DNA of 64,000 bases from Leucobacter chromiireducens subsp. solipictus (lineage in GTDB: Bacteria > Actinomycetota > Actinomycetes > Actinomycetales > Microbacteriaceae). Below, in pieces: positions 34,675 through 43,269 of the stretch (positions are counted from its first letter, which is position 1; every line of letters begins with the position of its first letter). The notes beneath the pieces are model-generated. The model worked only from the letters and a program-made list of their open reading frames with translations. It was not told where the DNA came from and did not search any database. Both the position numbers and the translations under genes were made by a program. The DNA lies in assembly GCF_016758195.1 (NCBI RefSeq), contig NZ_QYAC01000008.1, positions 157,507-221,506 on the forward strand, written 5' to 3'.

Positions 34675-34799
34675 TGTGTTCGGGGGTGCCTTCCTGGGCA
34701 AAGGGGTGTTCACGGAGTCGCCCTGAGTGGTTGGCCCGCGTTTACCTGCGCGTGCCGGTGTCGCTGTCAGCCGTTCACGCGGTGATGTTGAGATTCATG

Positions 34800-34827
34800 T
34801 GGCCGGATGATCTGTCGGCCATTTTTT
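34800..34827 (+). promoter_or_regulatory. Hairpin plus T6 in the leader of the phosphonate-type ABC operon
   Basis: TGGCCG (34800-34805) and CGGCCA (34816-34821) form a 6-bp stem, followed directly by TTTTTT (34822-34827), 27 bp before the ATG of the binding protein. This looks like a small intrinsic terminator, so it may act as an attenuator or may simply stop upstream read-through. Confidence 0.5.
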
Positions 34828-34854
34828 GTTTCTCGACTGCATTGGAACACTGGC

Positions 34855-35985
34855 ATGAAGCTGTTTCCCGTCTCTGCGACCGCGCTCGTGGTGGCCGCCC
34901 TCGCGCTGACCGGCTGCGCGACCTCCTCCGCACCGGCCGAGGACAGCCCCTGGGCCACGGCCTCGAGCGCCGAGGCCGGCGGCGGTATGGACGCACTGGT
35001 CGCCGCAGCCCAGGAGGAGGGCGCGCTGCACACCATGGGCCTGTTCGACGACTGGGCGAACTACGGCGAGCTGAAAGCGGCGTTCACCGAGAAGTACGGC
35101 ATCGAGATCGACAACGACGTCTCGATGAGCTCCAGCCAGGAGCAGATCAACGTGATCCAGCAACGTGTGGGGCAGGACCGCTCGATCGACTACCTCGACA
35201 CGGGCGTCTCCTTCGCGGAGGACGGTGCCGCCCAGGAGCTGCTGGCGGCGTACCGCCCCGCCACGGTGCCGGATCTCGCCGCCGGCCTGCACGGGGCCGA
35301 CAACCAGTGGACGAGCCAGTACGGCGGCTACATGAGCATCGGCTGCGACGCCGACCGCGTCGAGACGTGCCCCACGACGATCGCGGATCTCGCGAAGCCC
35401 GAATACCAGGGCAAGATCGGGGCCTTCGAGGACCCCACGTCCGGGGAGCTCGAGTTCAACATCGTGTGGGCCATGTCGCTCGCCAACGGCGGCTCGCTTG
35501 ACGATATCCAGCCCGGCGTCGACTTCTTCCAGAAGCTCTCGGACAGCGGCAACATGACCAAGGTCGTCGCGAACGACGGCACGATCGAGCGCGGCGAAAC
35601 CCCGATCGTACTGAGCTGGGACTACCTGAACCTCGCGTCGGCGACGAAGCTCGCCGAGGCCGGGATCACGTTCGAGGTCAACGTTCCCACCGACGTGCTG
35701 TGGTCCGCGTACTACGCGGCGTCGATCAACGCGGATGCGCCGCACCCGGCTGCGGCACGCCTGTGGATGGAATTCATCTTCAGCGACGAGGGCCAGAACA
35801 TCTTCCTCGAGGGCCAGACGCGTCCGGTGCGCCTGCCCGAGATGATCGAGGCCGGGACCGCCGACGAGGCCGCCGTGGCGGCGCTGCCGCCCGCGGAGGG
35901 CGAGGCGCAGACCCCGACCGCTGCGCAGCGGGAGGCCGCGAAGGCGCAGCTGACCACGGCATGGCTGGAGGTCACCACCGCATGA
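34855..35985 (+). CDS. PotD-type ABC substrate-binding lipoprotein (phosphonate locus)
   Basis: A 376-residue binding protein with lipobox LTGC (Cys about 19), ALVAAAQEEGALHTMGLFDDW and a C-terminal KAQLTTAWLEVTTA, typical of iron/spermidine/aminoethylphosphonate-type binding proteins. The context (two permeases, an ATPase and convergent phosphonate enzymes) suggests uptake of an organophosphonate such as 2-aminoethylphosphonate. The specific ligand is not shown by sequence. The stop overlaps the next gene (ATGA). Confidence 0.85.
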   Translation: MKLFPVSATALVVAALALTGCATSSAPAEDSPWATASSAEAGGGMDALVAAAQEEGALHTMGLFDDWANYGELKAAFTEKYGIEIDNDVSMSSSQEQINVIQQRVGQDRSIDYLDTGVSFAEDGAAQELLAAYRPATVPDLAAGLHGADNQWTSQYGGYMSIGCDADRVETCPTTIADLAKPEYQGKIGAFEDPTSGELEFNIVWAMSLANGGSLDDIQPGVDFFQKLSDSGNMTKVVANDGTIERGETPIVLSWDYLNLASATKLAEAGITFEVNVPTDVLWSAYYAASINADAPHPAAARLWMEFIFSDEGQNIFLEGQTRPVRLPEMIEAGTADEAAVAALPPAEGEAQTPTAAQREAAKAQLTTAWLEVTTA

Positions 35986-36866
35986 GTCGCGGTGCGCTCG
36001 CCGGGGCGGCTGTGAAGCCGCCCCGGGCCGTCCTGGGCCTGACCCCGTTCCTGGGGTTCGCGTGCCTGTTCCTCCTGGTCCCCCTGCTCGGCCTCATCCT
36101 CTCCGCGTTCCAGGTCCCCGTGCCCGGCAGCCCCGGGGAGACGGCCTTCGGCCTGCAGAACTTCGCCCGCAGCGTCTCGGGTGCCCAGGGCGAGTCGATC
36201 CTGAACAGCCTGCAGGTGAGCCTCATCGCCGCCACCATCGGCACGGTGCTCGGGGCGCTCGTCGCACAAGCGGTCGTGACGCTCGCGTCGGATCGCGTGA
36301 ACTCGGTCACCACCGTGCTCGCGACGGTGCTCGCCAACTCCGGCGGGATCAGCCTCGCCTTCTCCTTCATCGTGATTCTCGGCAGCGTCGGGATCCTGAC
36401 GGGGGTGCTGGGGCTCGACGCACTCGGGTTCTCCCTGTACAGCTCCGGCGGTCTCGTCCTGATGTACCAGTACTTCTTGATCCCGACCATGGTGATGCTG
36501 TTCCTGCCCACCCTGCAGGGCGTCAAGCGCGAGTGGCGTGAGGCCGCCGCCTCGCTCGGGGCCCCGGGGATCCAGTTCTGGGGGCGCGTCGGCTTGCCGG
36601 TGGTGCTCCCCTCCCTCATCAGCGGATTTGTGCTGCTCTTCGGGGCGTCCTTTGCGACGCACGTGTCCGCGGCGGCGCTCATCGGCGGTGCGAACTTCCC
36701 CCTCGTCACGCTCAAGATCGCGGGTCTGCTCACCGGCGGGAACTCCTCGGGTCAAGAGAACGTCGCGATGGCCCTCAGCGTCAACATGATCGTGATCGCC
36801 CTCATCACCCTCGCGATCTCGCTCCCCCTGCAGAAACGGAGCCGGCAGTGGCTGTCCTCGAAGTAA
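35982..36866 (+). CDS. ABC transporter permease 1 (phosphonate locus)
   Basis: A 294-residue permease of the PotB/PotC class. It begins with a hydrophobic helix LGLTPFLGFACLFLLVPLLGL and shows the EAA loop EWREAAASLGAPGIQFWGRVGLPVVLPSLISG. It overlaps the binding-protein gene by 4 bp and the next permease by 19 bp, so all genes are translated together. Confidence 0.88.
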   Translation: MSRGALAGAAVKPPRAVLGLTPFLGFACLFLLVPLLGLILSAFQVPVPGSPGETAFGLQNFARSVSGAQGESILNSLQVSLIAATIGTVLGALVAQAVVTLASDRVNSVTTVLATVLANSGGISLAFSFIVILGSVGILTGVLGLDALGFSLYSSGGLVLMYQYFLIPTMVMLFLPTLQGVKREWREAAASLGAPGIQFWGRVGLPVVLPSLISGFVLLFGASFATHVSAAALIGGANFPLVTLKIAGLLTGGNSSGQENVAMALSVNMIVIALITLAISLPLQKRSRQWLSSK

Positions 36867-37747
36867 CCGCGGACCGGCCCTCCGCCGGATCCCGCGCCGC
36901 CGACCCGATCCCCGCGCCCCGCCCCTACCGGGCTCCGCGCTGGCCCCGGGTGCTCGCGGTGCTCGCGCTGCTCCTCCTGGTGACCTACCTGGCGGTCCCG
37001 ATGCTGGCCGGGCTCTGGTTTAGCTTCTGGGTGCCCGGTGAGGGGCTCACCCTCACCGCACTCACCGATGCGCTCTCGTCCCCGGCGGTCATGGGGAGCC
37101 TCGGCCTCTCGCTGGGCCTCTCCGCGGCCTCCGTGGTGATCCTGCTCGTGATCCTCGTCCCCACCGTCGTGCTCTTGCACGTCTCCGCGCAGCGGTTCCG
37201 GCCGCTCGTCGAGGTGATCTGCATGCTGCCGCTCGTGGTCCCCGCGATCGCGCTCGTCGCCGGGGTGATGGCGGTGCTCCGGGCCGGCGTCGATGCGGGA
37301 GACACCGCGCGGGCGATCAGCCAGTTCCTCCAGGACCCGTCATTCCCGCTCGTGCTCCTCGGCTGCTACGTCGTCGTGCTGCTCCCTTTCACGTTCCGCA
37401 TCATCGACAACGCCCTCGCGACGATCCCGGTGACGCAGCTGCTCGACAGCGCCCGCGGCCTGGGGGCCCCGTTCCCGCTCGCCGTGCTGCTCGTCGTCGC
37501 TCCGAACATTCGGGCCTCCCTCTGGTACTGCGCCTTCTTCGGCCTCTCCGCGGGCCTCGCCGAGTTCACGTTCTCGATCACCCTCGGCTTCCACACGCTC
37601 TCCGTCGAACTCATGACGCTCTCCGGCAGCAACTTCCGCACCTCCATAGCGGTGTCCCTGCTGGTCACCCTGCTCTCCTGGGCGCTGATGATCCTCGTCC
37701 TCCAGGCATCCACCCGGATCGCCGCATCCCGAAAGGCCTCCGCATGA
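36848..37747 (+). CDS. ABC transporter permease 2 (phosphonate locus)
   Basis: A 299-residue permease. It has a Pro-rich N-terminal tail, a helix VLAVLALLLLVTYLAVPMLAG, and the EAA-like loop LLDSARGLGAPFPLAVLLVV (a shortened form). The GTG at 36848 was chosen; it overlaps permease 1 by 19 bp. The stop overlaps the ATPase start (ATGA). With permease 1 it forms the membrane channel. Confidence 0.86.
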   Translation: MAVLEVTADRPSAGSRAADPIPAPRPYRAPRWPRVLAVLALLLLVTYLAVPMLAGLWFSFWVPGEGLTLTALTDALSSPAVMGSLGLSLGLSAASVVILLVILVPTVVLLHVSAQRFRPLVEVICMLPLVVPAIALVAGVMAVLRAGVDAGDTARAISQFLQDPSFPLVLLGCYVVVLLPFTFRIIDNALATIPVTQLLDSARGLGAPFPLAVLLVVAPNIRASLWYCAFFGLSAGLAEFTFSITLGFHTLSVELMTLSGSNFRTSIAVSLLVTLLSWALMILVLQASTRIAASRKASA

Positions 37748-38895
37748 CCTCGACCGCCACCCCCAGCACGCTGAGCCGTCCCGCGGCCCGCGCCGCCGCG
37801 CCCGCCGGTGCCGCCATCGAGTTCCGCGGCGTGCAGAAGTCCTACGGTGCCACGAGCGTGCTCGAGGACCTGTCGCTGCACATCGAGGCGGGCGAGTTCA
37901 TCGCCCTGCTCGGCCCGTCCGGCTGCGGCAAGACCACCGCGCTCCGGATCCTGGGCGGCTTCGAGACCCCGAGCGGGGGCGACGTGCTCGTCGACGGGGA
38001 GTCGGTGCTGCCGCTGCCGCCCCACCGGCGCGGGATCGGAATGGTGTTCCAGTCTTACAGCCTGTTCCCGAACCTCACCGTCCGGAAGAACGTCGAGTTC
38101 GGACTTGCGCTGCGCCGCGTGCCGCGGGCCGAACGGAAGCGGATCGCGCTCGAAATGCTCGAGACCGTGCGGCTCGGCGGATTCGAGAACCGCTATCCGA
38201 ACCAGCTCTCGGGCGGGCAGCAGCAGCGTGTGGCGCTCGCGCGGGCCCTCGCGATCAGTCCCGGGATCCTGCTGCTCGACGAGCCGCTCTCGGCACTCGA
38301 CGCGCAGGTGCGCGCCGGACTGCGGGAGGAAATCCGCGAACTGCAGCTCCGCACCGGGATCACGGTCGTGTTCGTGACCCACGACCAGGAAGAAGCGCTC
38401 GCGATGGCCGACCGGGTTGCGGTGATGCGAGACGGGCGGATCCAGCAGATCGCCACCCCCGACGAGCTGTTCTTCCGCCCGGAGGGCGCGTTTGTCGCGG
38501 GCTTCGTCGGCGTGACAAACGAGCTGCCGGTCGCCGCGCGCTCGCCGCAGCCGGAGTTCTGGGCACCGCCCGCCGACGCCGCGGCCGCGGACCGCCTCTT
38601 CGTGCGGCCCGACGCCCTCGTGTGCGAACCCTCGACGGACGCGGTGGGGACGGTCACGTCCCACCTGTTCCTGGGGGCAACGACGCGCATCACCGTCGAA
38701 ACCTTCGACGGCGCGCACCGGGTGAAGGTCGATCTGCCGACCCATCAGGTCGTGACGGTGCCGGTGGGGGAGCGCGTCGCGATCCGGCTGACGCAACCCG
38801 CCATCTATCGCGTCGCCGCCGATGTGTCCGTGCCCGCGGGTGCCGTGGTGCCCGAGGCCGCAGAGTTCTTCCGCCAGCGGGCGGCATCCGCGTAG
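37744..38895 (+). CDS. ABC transporter ATP-binding protein (phosphonate locus)
   Basis: A 383-residue ABC ATPase of the PotA/aminoethylphosphonate class. It has Walker [41 protein letters not shown], signature [15 protein letters not shown], Walker [16 protein letters not shown], and H-loop [17 protein letters not shown]-terminal TOBE-like region (residues about 280 to 380) may sense substrate. It is the last gene on this strand; a very strong terminator follows. Confidence 0.94.
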   Translation: MTSTATPSTLSRPAARAAAPAGAAIEFRGVQKSYGATSVLEDLSLHIEAGEFIALLGPSGCGKTTALRILGGFETPSGGDVLVDGESVLPLPPHRRGIGMVFQSYSLFPNLTVRKNVEFGLALRRVPRAERKRIALEMLETVRLGGFENRYPNQLSGGQQQRVALARALAISPGILLLDEPLSALDAQVRAGLREEIRELQLRTGITVVFVTHDQEEALAMADRVAVMRDGRIQQIATPDELFFRPEGAFVAGFVGVTNELPVAARSPQPEFWAPPADAAAADRLFVRPDALVCEPSTDAVGTVTSHLFLGATTRITVETFDGAHRVKVDLPTHQVVTVPVGERVAIRLTQPAIYRVAADVSVPAGAVVPEAAEFFRQRAASA

Positions 38896-38905
38896 CGGCG
38901 CGTCG

Positions 38906-38964
38906 ACACACGGGGTCGGGCCCGGGGCGAGCACGCTGCTCGCCCCGGGCCCGACCCCGTGTGT
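38906..38964. terminator. Very strong bidirectional terminator
   Basis: A perfect 28-bp inverted repeat (38906-38933 and 38937-38964, 3-nt loop) lies between the convergent ABC ATPase and alkaline-phosphatase-family genes, with no mismatch. Confidence 0.92.
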
Positions 38965-38970
38965 TCGCGG

Positions 38971-39864
38971 TTAGGGTGCCGGTGACGGATCCGTCGCCGG
39001 TGCTGCCGGTGCCGGATCAAGGAACGCCAGGAGCCGCGGAGTGACACTCGTGGCGGTGATCTCGGCGGGCCACGCCAGCGGCGCGCGGCCCGGTCGGGCG
39101 AGCACCACGAACGATTCGCGCTCGATATCGCTGTCGCCCCCGTGGCCGCCCGCATCGACGTGCCCGTGATCGCTCGTCACCGCGAGGAGCCAGTCGTCGC
39201 CGCTCTCCGCGGCGAGGCGCTCGACCTCGGCCGCGAGGCGGGCCAGGTGCGCGTCGAGCCGGGCCAGGGACGCCGCGTACTCGGGGGAGAGCGGGCCGTG
39301 CAGGTGGCCCGACTCGTCCGCGTCGCACAGGTAGGTGAAGCACACATCGGGGGTGTCGTGGCGCAGCGCCCACAGGGAGTGCTCGACCATTTCCGCGTCG
39401 AACGACACGTAGCCGCGGGTCTCCCCGTCCCGGATCACCACGCGATGCTGGCCGGCGCGGTGCTGCTCGACGCGCTCGTGGATGATGGGGCCGAAGCCCG
39501 CGGGATCCACGAGCGGCGGCCAGCTGGCCGCGGCAAAGGTCACCCGCCGCGGATCCGCGTAGAACGCCCGGCTGAGCAGATCCGGGTACTGGCTCAGGCG
39601 CGCACCGAAGAATTGGTTATCGGTCACCCCGTGCTCGGCGATCGTGGCACCCGTGAGGATGGTCGCCCAGCTCGGCCCGGACAGCGTGGGGGTGGCGACC
39701 ACCATGCGGTGCCGGCTGCCCGCGGCCGCGAGGCGCGCAAGGGTGGGCATGAGGCCCGCGTCGATGGCGCGGTCCACGCGGAGGCCGTCGAGGCCCACGA
39801 GCAGGATCCGGCGGCGCGGGGCGGTATCGGGCGGGGGAGGGAAGGACGCGGGAAGCGTGATCAC
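38971..39864 (-). CDS. Alkaline-phosphatase-family phosphodiesterase/phosphonate hydrolase
   Basis: A 297-residue protein of the type I phosphodiesterase/nucleotide pyrophosphatase fold (alkaline phosphatase superfamily). Metal- and active-site motifs are visible: LLVGLDGLRVDRA, TPTLSGPSWATILTG (nucleophile Thr/Ser), DADESGHLHG and LAVTSDHGHVDAGGHGGD. This family contains phosphonoacetate hydrolase. The GTG at 39864 was chosen for the AGGAG 6 bp upstream. It sits last in an operon with the FAD oxidoreductase and phosphonatase-like genes, so cleavage of a C-P or phosphate ester product is likely. Confidence 0.85.
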   Translation of the reverse strand: MITLPASFPPPPDTAPRRRILLVGLDGLRVDRAIDAGLMPTLARLAAAGSRHRMVVATPTLSGPSWATILTGATIAEHGVTDNQFFGARLSQYPDLLSRAFYADPRRVTFAAASWPPLVDPAGFGPIIHERVEQHRAGQHRVVIRDGETRGYVSFDAEMVEHSLWALRHDTPDVCFTYLCDADESGHLHGPLSPEYAASLARLDAHLARLAAEVERLAAESGDDWLLAVTSDHGHVDAGGHGGDSDIERESFVVLARPGRAPLAWPAEITATSVTPRLLAFLDPAPAAPATDPSPAP

Positions 39865-39899
39865 GGGAGGCTCCTGTGGTGTGGTGGGGAAACGCCGAA

Positions 39900-39933
39900 G
39901 CGGGGTGCGGCGCGGGGCAGCGCCACACCCCGC
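39900..39933 (-). other. Intercistronic hairpin between the FAD oxidoreductase and phosphatase genes
   Basis: A 14-bp inverted repeat with one mismatch (39900-39913 and 39920-39933, 6-nt loop) lies in the 83-bp gap. It may stabilise or partly end the upstream message. Confidence 0.45.
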
Positions 39934-39947
39934 GGGTGGGTGGGGAA

Positions 39948-41057
39948 TCACATGCGGTCGAGGACGGACTCGGCGAAGCCCATGCCCGTGCTCATGCCCG
40001 TGCCGTTGGTGACACAGGCGACGAACACTCCGGGGTGCGGCTCGCGCACATAGAAGTCCTCGGCCGCCGCGGACGCGTACTCGCCGTGCCACCGCCGGCG
40101 CACCGTGAGCGGGGCACCGAGCAGCTGTGCGAACTCGCGCAGCAGGAGCTCGTCGAGGGACTCGTCCTTGAAGGGGGCGTGCGTGTGCGCGTACGCGTGC
40201 GTGTCGCCGATCACGAGCCGCCCGTTCGGGCGCTGCGACATCTTGACGTTCACGAAGGCGTCGAGCAGCTCCGGGGTGTCCCGCTGCATGCGCTCGCGGA
40301 TGCTGGCGGCCTCCGGGTGCTGCGAGAGGCCGCCGTAGCGCATCACCGCGGTGCCGGTGAGGATCACCGGATCGAAGTGGCTGCCCGCCGGGGCATCGGT
40401 TTCGAGCATGTGCAGCAGGCACCGCTGAAACTCGCCCTCGTCCGCGAGCTGCGGGAAGAGGAGATCCAGGTCGTGCCCGGTCGCGACAACAACCCGCCGG
40501 GCAGACACGTCGCCCCGGCTCGTGCGGACGAGGCCCGACTCCACGCCGGTCACGTTGGTGCGGAACCGGAACTCCACCCCCGCCTCCGCGAGGTGCGCGG
40601 CGAGCGCCGGGATCGCCTCCGGGGAGTTGATCCGCAGGTCGTTCCCGCAGTAGGCGGAGCCGAGGAGGCGGGGATCCTGGATCGATGCGCGCTCGCGGGT
40701 CCGCTCCGGGGTAAGCAGCTCGACGGCGTCGCCGCGGAGCTCCGCGAAGCGGTGCAGCAGCGCCCACTCGTCCTCGGCCCGAGCGACGATCATGGTGCCC
40801 GCGGGCCGGATCCAGAACCCGGCCCGCTCCGCGAAGCGAAGCCAGTGGCTCCGCCCCGCGGTCGCGTAGGCCAGACCCTCACCCTCCTGCGTCGTGATCC
40901 CGACGTGGCCGAAGTTGCGGATGGACGCGCCCACGGGGCGATCCGTGCGCTCGATCACGACGACACTGAGCCCGCGTTCCTGGGCGAGCGCCGCGTGGGC
41001 GAGCCCGATGACGCCGGCGCCGACGACCGCGAGATCGAAGGTGCGGGGTGGGATCAC
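39948..41057 (-). CDS. FAD-dependent oxidoreductase of the phosphonate-associated family
   Basis: A 369-residue FAD-dependent amine oxidase-type enzyme with the dinucleotide-binding motif FDLAVVGAGVIGLAHAALAQERG at the N-terminus, RPVGASIRNFGHVG, and C-terminal VTNGTGMSTGMGFAESVLDRM. It resembles the TIGR03364 clade, known to sit next to phosphonatase-like hydrolases. A role is to oxidise an aminophosphonate or its N-methyl form to phosphonoacetaldehyde. The GTG at 41057 was chosen because it overlaps the upstream stop (GTGA). Confidence 0.87.
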   Translation of the reverse strand: MIPPRTFDLAVVGAGVIGLAHAALAQERGLSVVVIERTDRPVGASIRNFGHVGITTQEGEGLAYATAGRSHWLRFAERAGFWIRPAGTMIVARAEDEWALLHRFAELRGDAVELLTPERTRERASIQDPRLLGSAYCGNDLRINSPEAIPALAAHLAEAGVEFRFRTNVTGVESGLVRTSRGDVSARRVVVATGHDLDLLFPQLADEGEFQRCLLHMLETDAPAGSHFDPVILTGTAVMRYGGLSQHPEAASIRERMQRDTPELLDAFVNVKMSQRPNGRLVIGDTHAYAHTHAPFKDESLDELLLREFAQLLGAPLTVRRRWHGEYASAAAEDFYVREPHPGVFVACVTNGTGMSTGMGFAESVLDRM

Positions 41058-41758
41058 TGGGCGGGCTGGATCGCAGGCACGCCGAGCAGCTCGGGCAGAT
41101 CGCGCACGTCGCACACGTGGGTGTGCGGGAACGTCGCGAGGTGCTCGACGCTCTGCGCGCCGGTGCTCACGGCCACCACGTACTTCGCGCCGGCGTTCAT
41201 GCCCGCGGCGAGATCCAGCTCGGTGTCGCCCGCGGCGAGCACCTGGGCCGGGTCGGTGACGCCGGAGCGCTGCATGGCGACCTGGATGAGCTCCGGCGCC
41301 GGACGGCCCGTGGAGACGTCATCGGAGGTGATGGCGAAATCGACGGTGTCGGTGGGCTCGGGGCCGACGGTCCAGCCGAGCTCGTCGAGGATCATCTGGG
41401 TCACGCCGCGGTCGAACCCCGTGGTCAGCGAGACCTGCATGCCCGCGGCACGCATGCGACGGATCGCGTCGACCACGCCGGGGAGTTCGACCGGCGGGTT
41501 CTCGCGGTAGCTCTGCTCAAGCTTGCTGCGGAACTCGAGGAAGAGGCGCTCGACCTCGGCCGGATCGGCCTCGCCGCGGAACTTGTTCAGGAAGCCGGCG
41601 ATCGCCTCGGCCTTGTTGGCGCCCAGGGCGGGGCGCAGATCCTCGTCGGAGATCGTGACGGACAGCGCCTCCTCAACGACCGACTTCAGGGTGTCGTACA
41701 CCGCACCGCGCTCGTTCACGGTGGTGCCGGCGACGTCCAGAGTAATGAGGGAAACCAT
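41054..41758 (-). CDS. Phosphonatase-like HAD hydrolase (PhnX-like)
   Basis: A 234-residue HAD-superfamily hydrolase. It has LITLDVAGTTVNERGAVYDTLK (nucleophile Asp; the DxAGT form is typical of phosphonatases rather than DxDxT), MQVSLTTGFDRGVTQMILDELGW, SDDVSTGRPAPELIQVAM and AAGDTELDLAAGMNAGAKYVVAVSTGAQ. It matches the TIGR03351-type phosphonatase-like group. It probably cleaves phosphonoacetaldehyde or a related compound. It is the first gene of this operon. Confidence 0.9.
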   Translation of the reverse strand: MVSLITLDVAGTTVNERGAVYDTLKSVVEEALSVTISDEDLRPALGANKAEAIAGFLNKFRGEADPAEVERLFLEFRSKLEQSYRENPPVELPGVVDAIRRMRAAGMQVSLTTGFDRGVTQMILDELGWTVGPEPTDTVDFAITSDDVSTGRPAPELIQVAMQRSGVTDPAQVLAAGDTELDLAAGMNAGAKYVVAVSTGAQSVEHLATFPHTHVCDVRDLPELLGVPAIQPAQ

Positions 41759-41966
41759 GCAGGGGTGCTACTTTCTTCGGAGGGTCAGAGCCCGGTCATG
41801 TCGAGCCGAGACCCACGCTATGCACGCTGCGTCTCCGGGCGGCGACCGGGACGGAAACGACGCGTGAACGCCCGAAGAAAAACGGGTGCGCGCCCGCAGG
41901 ATCCCGCGGGAGCAGGCGCGTGGCGGAGGAGAAGTTCGCCGGGTCACAGTGAGGGGGAAACCGGGA

Positions 41967-42185
41967 ATGCCGATCCGTGAATCGAACGAGTTTGGTGCGC
42001 AGCACTCACGCTTTGACGCGTCCGCCGCCGAGGAGACGCTGCACGAACTCGAGGCGCAGTACGCGGCGGGCGAGATCGAGGCGCACGCCTACTTCGAGAA
42101 GAAGCAGTCACTCGTGCGGTTGTTTCTGAAGGCCACGACGAATCCTCGCCGGAAGCGTCGCGAGGAGAACTACGGCGGGGACTAG
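41967..42185 (+). CDS. SHOCT-like small protein, 72 aa
   Basis: A 72-residue protein beginning MPIRESNEFGAQHSRFDASA and containing LHELEAQYAAGEIEAHAYFEKKQSLVRLF, which resembles a short C-terminal (SHOCT) motif, followed by a basic tail. ATG at 41967 was chosen for the AGGGGG 9 bp upstream; a GTG at 41949 is possible. Function unknown. Confidence 0.5.
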   Translation: MPIRESNEFGAQHSRFDASAAEETLHELEAQYAAGEIEAHAYFEKKQSLVRLFLKATTNPRRKRREENYGGD

Positions 42186-42205
42186 CGCAGAGGTCGTGGC
42201 GCGGC

Positions 42206-42250
42206 ACCGCCCGCGCAGTGCCGCCCGCGCCAGTGCCGCCCGCGTTAGTG
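42206..42250. repeat. Short tandem G+C repeat
   Basis: CAGTGCCGCCCGCG-like units of about 14 to 15 bp repeat about three times between the SHOCT-like gene and the SMR gene end. The region has no coding signal; slippage could be the origin. Confidence 0.5.
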
Positions 42251-42568
42251 CGCTGACCCGAGTTCCACGAGCAGCACGCCGACGATGATGCACGCGATGC
42301 CGATGAGCATGCGGCGCGTCAGCGGTTCCTTCCACACGGCCCGCGCGAACACGGCGACGAGCACGATCCCGATCGCGGTCCAGAGCCCGTAGGCCACACC
42401 GACCGGCATGCCCGCGCTGAGCGCGAGGCCCAGGCACGTGAAGGCGGCGAGGTACCCGAGCGCGATGGGGGTGATCCAGCGTCGCTTCCGCAGGCCATCG
42501 CTGGCGCGCAGGCTCAGCGTCGCGGCGACCTCGCTGAGGATCGAGAGGATCAGCCACAGCCAGCTCAT
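42245..42568 (-). CDS. SMR-family efflux subunit 2
   Basis: A 107-residue four-helix protein of the small multidrug resistance family. It shows SWLWLILSILSEVAATLSLRASDGL at the start (Glu of the drug-binding motif in SEVAATL), GVAYGLWTAIGIVLVA and the closing GVLLVELGSAH. ATG at 42568 overlaps the stop of the partner gene (ATGA). SMR proteins export cationic compounds or guanidinium in exchange for protons; the substrate here is unknown. Confidence 0.86.
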   Translation of the reverse strand: MSWLWLILSILSEVAATLSLRASDGLRKRRWITPIALGYLAAFTCLGLALSAGMPVGVAYGLWTAIGIVLVAVFARAVWKEPLTRRMLIGIACIIVGVLLVELGSAH

Positions 42569-42918
42569 GCCCGCGCCTCCGCCTGGTCTGCGCTGCGCCC
42601 CGGGTGGGCCCCGGACTCCACGAGCACCACACCGAGGATGATCACCGCGATGCCGGCCATCGAGAGCGGGCTCAGTTGCTCCCCGAAGATCCCGGTTGCG
42701 AGGAGCGCGACGAGCGCCACTCCGGCCGCGCCCCAGATCCCGTAGGCGACCCCGATCGGCATCCCGGTGCGGAGTGTGAGCCCGAGCAGGGTGAACGCCG
42801 TGAGGTACGCGATCACCACGCCGATGGTCCACAGCGGCTCGTCCACGGCCGCCCGCAGCGCAAGCGTGCCCGCGACCTCAGCGAGGATCGCCGCCGACAG
42901 CATGATCCACTTCGTCAC
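42565..42918 (-). CDS. SMR-family efflux subunit 1
   Basis: A 117-residue SMR protein with TKWIMLSAAILAEVAGTLALRAA at the start (Glu in AEVAGTL), PIGVAYGIWGAAGVALVALLA and a Gly-rich end. The GTG at 42918 has GGGGAGGG upstream. It is translationally coupled to the second SMR gene, an arrangement seen for hetero-oligomeric SMR pairs such as EbrAB and YkkCD. The two may form a mixed transporter. Confidence 0.86.
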   Translation of the reverse strand: MTKWIMLSAAILAEVAGTLALRAAVDEPLWTIGVVIAYLTAFTLLGLTLRTGMPIGVAYGIWGAAGVALVALLATGIFGEQLSPLSMAGIAVIILGVVLVESGAHPGRSADQAEARA

Positions 42919-43068
42919 TTGCCCTCCCCTGAACCAGTCTGGCCGAGCGGCCCCGCCGGGGTCAACGGGGGCCGTGCCGCCGCGGATCAGGAGCGGGCGT
43001 TCCGGCGTACGAGAACTGGCGGTCGGTGACGGTGCGTGACTGCGGCACCCCACGAGCAGGTACCGGGG

Positions 43069-43140
43069 CTCGCGCGCTCGCGCTCTCGCGCGCTCGCGCT
43101 CTCGCGCTCTCGCGCTCTCGCGCTCTGGCGTTCTGGGATT
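43069..43140. repeat. Octamer tandem repeat
   Basis: Seven near-perfect 8-bp units CTCGCGCT/G run from 43069 to 43124, with two degenerate units (CTGGCGTT, CTGGGATT) to 43140. It lies about 45 bp upstream of the CIRCE element. No coding or protein-repeat role is visible. It can pair G+C-rich segments within itself. Confidence 0.75.
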
Positions 43141-43184
43141 CATGACCGGCGAGGTCGGCCGTGAGGCTGACTCGAGCACGGAAT

Positions 43185-43211
43185 TTGGCACTCTCCATAC
43201 GAGAGTGCTAA
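43185..43211 (+). promoter_or_regulatory. CIRCE element upstream of hsp20
   Basis: TTGGCACTC (43185-43193), a 9-bp spacer, and GAGTGCTAA (43203-43211). This is the HrcA-binding CIRCE (consensus TTAGCACTC-N9-GAGTGCTAA) with one mismatch in the left arm. It lies about 59 bp before the hsp20 ATG, placing it near the promoter. Confidence 0.88.
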
Positions 43212-43269
43212 TTTATCTGTCACCTGAGGAGCTCGACCTCAGGGAGCAATGGGAAGGAGACTGATTTCA

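Noticed and set aside
39865..40767. Upstream extension of the alkaline-phosphatase-family gene over the FAD oxidoreductase
   Set aside because: The conserved fold starts at 39864, which has an AGGAG site; the added sequence is low-complexity Arg/Gly/Ala and overlaps the real FAD gene.
43069..43140. CRISPR-like array
   Set aside because: The units are 8 bp and contiguous with no spacers, so this is a simple tandem repeat.
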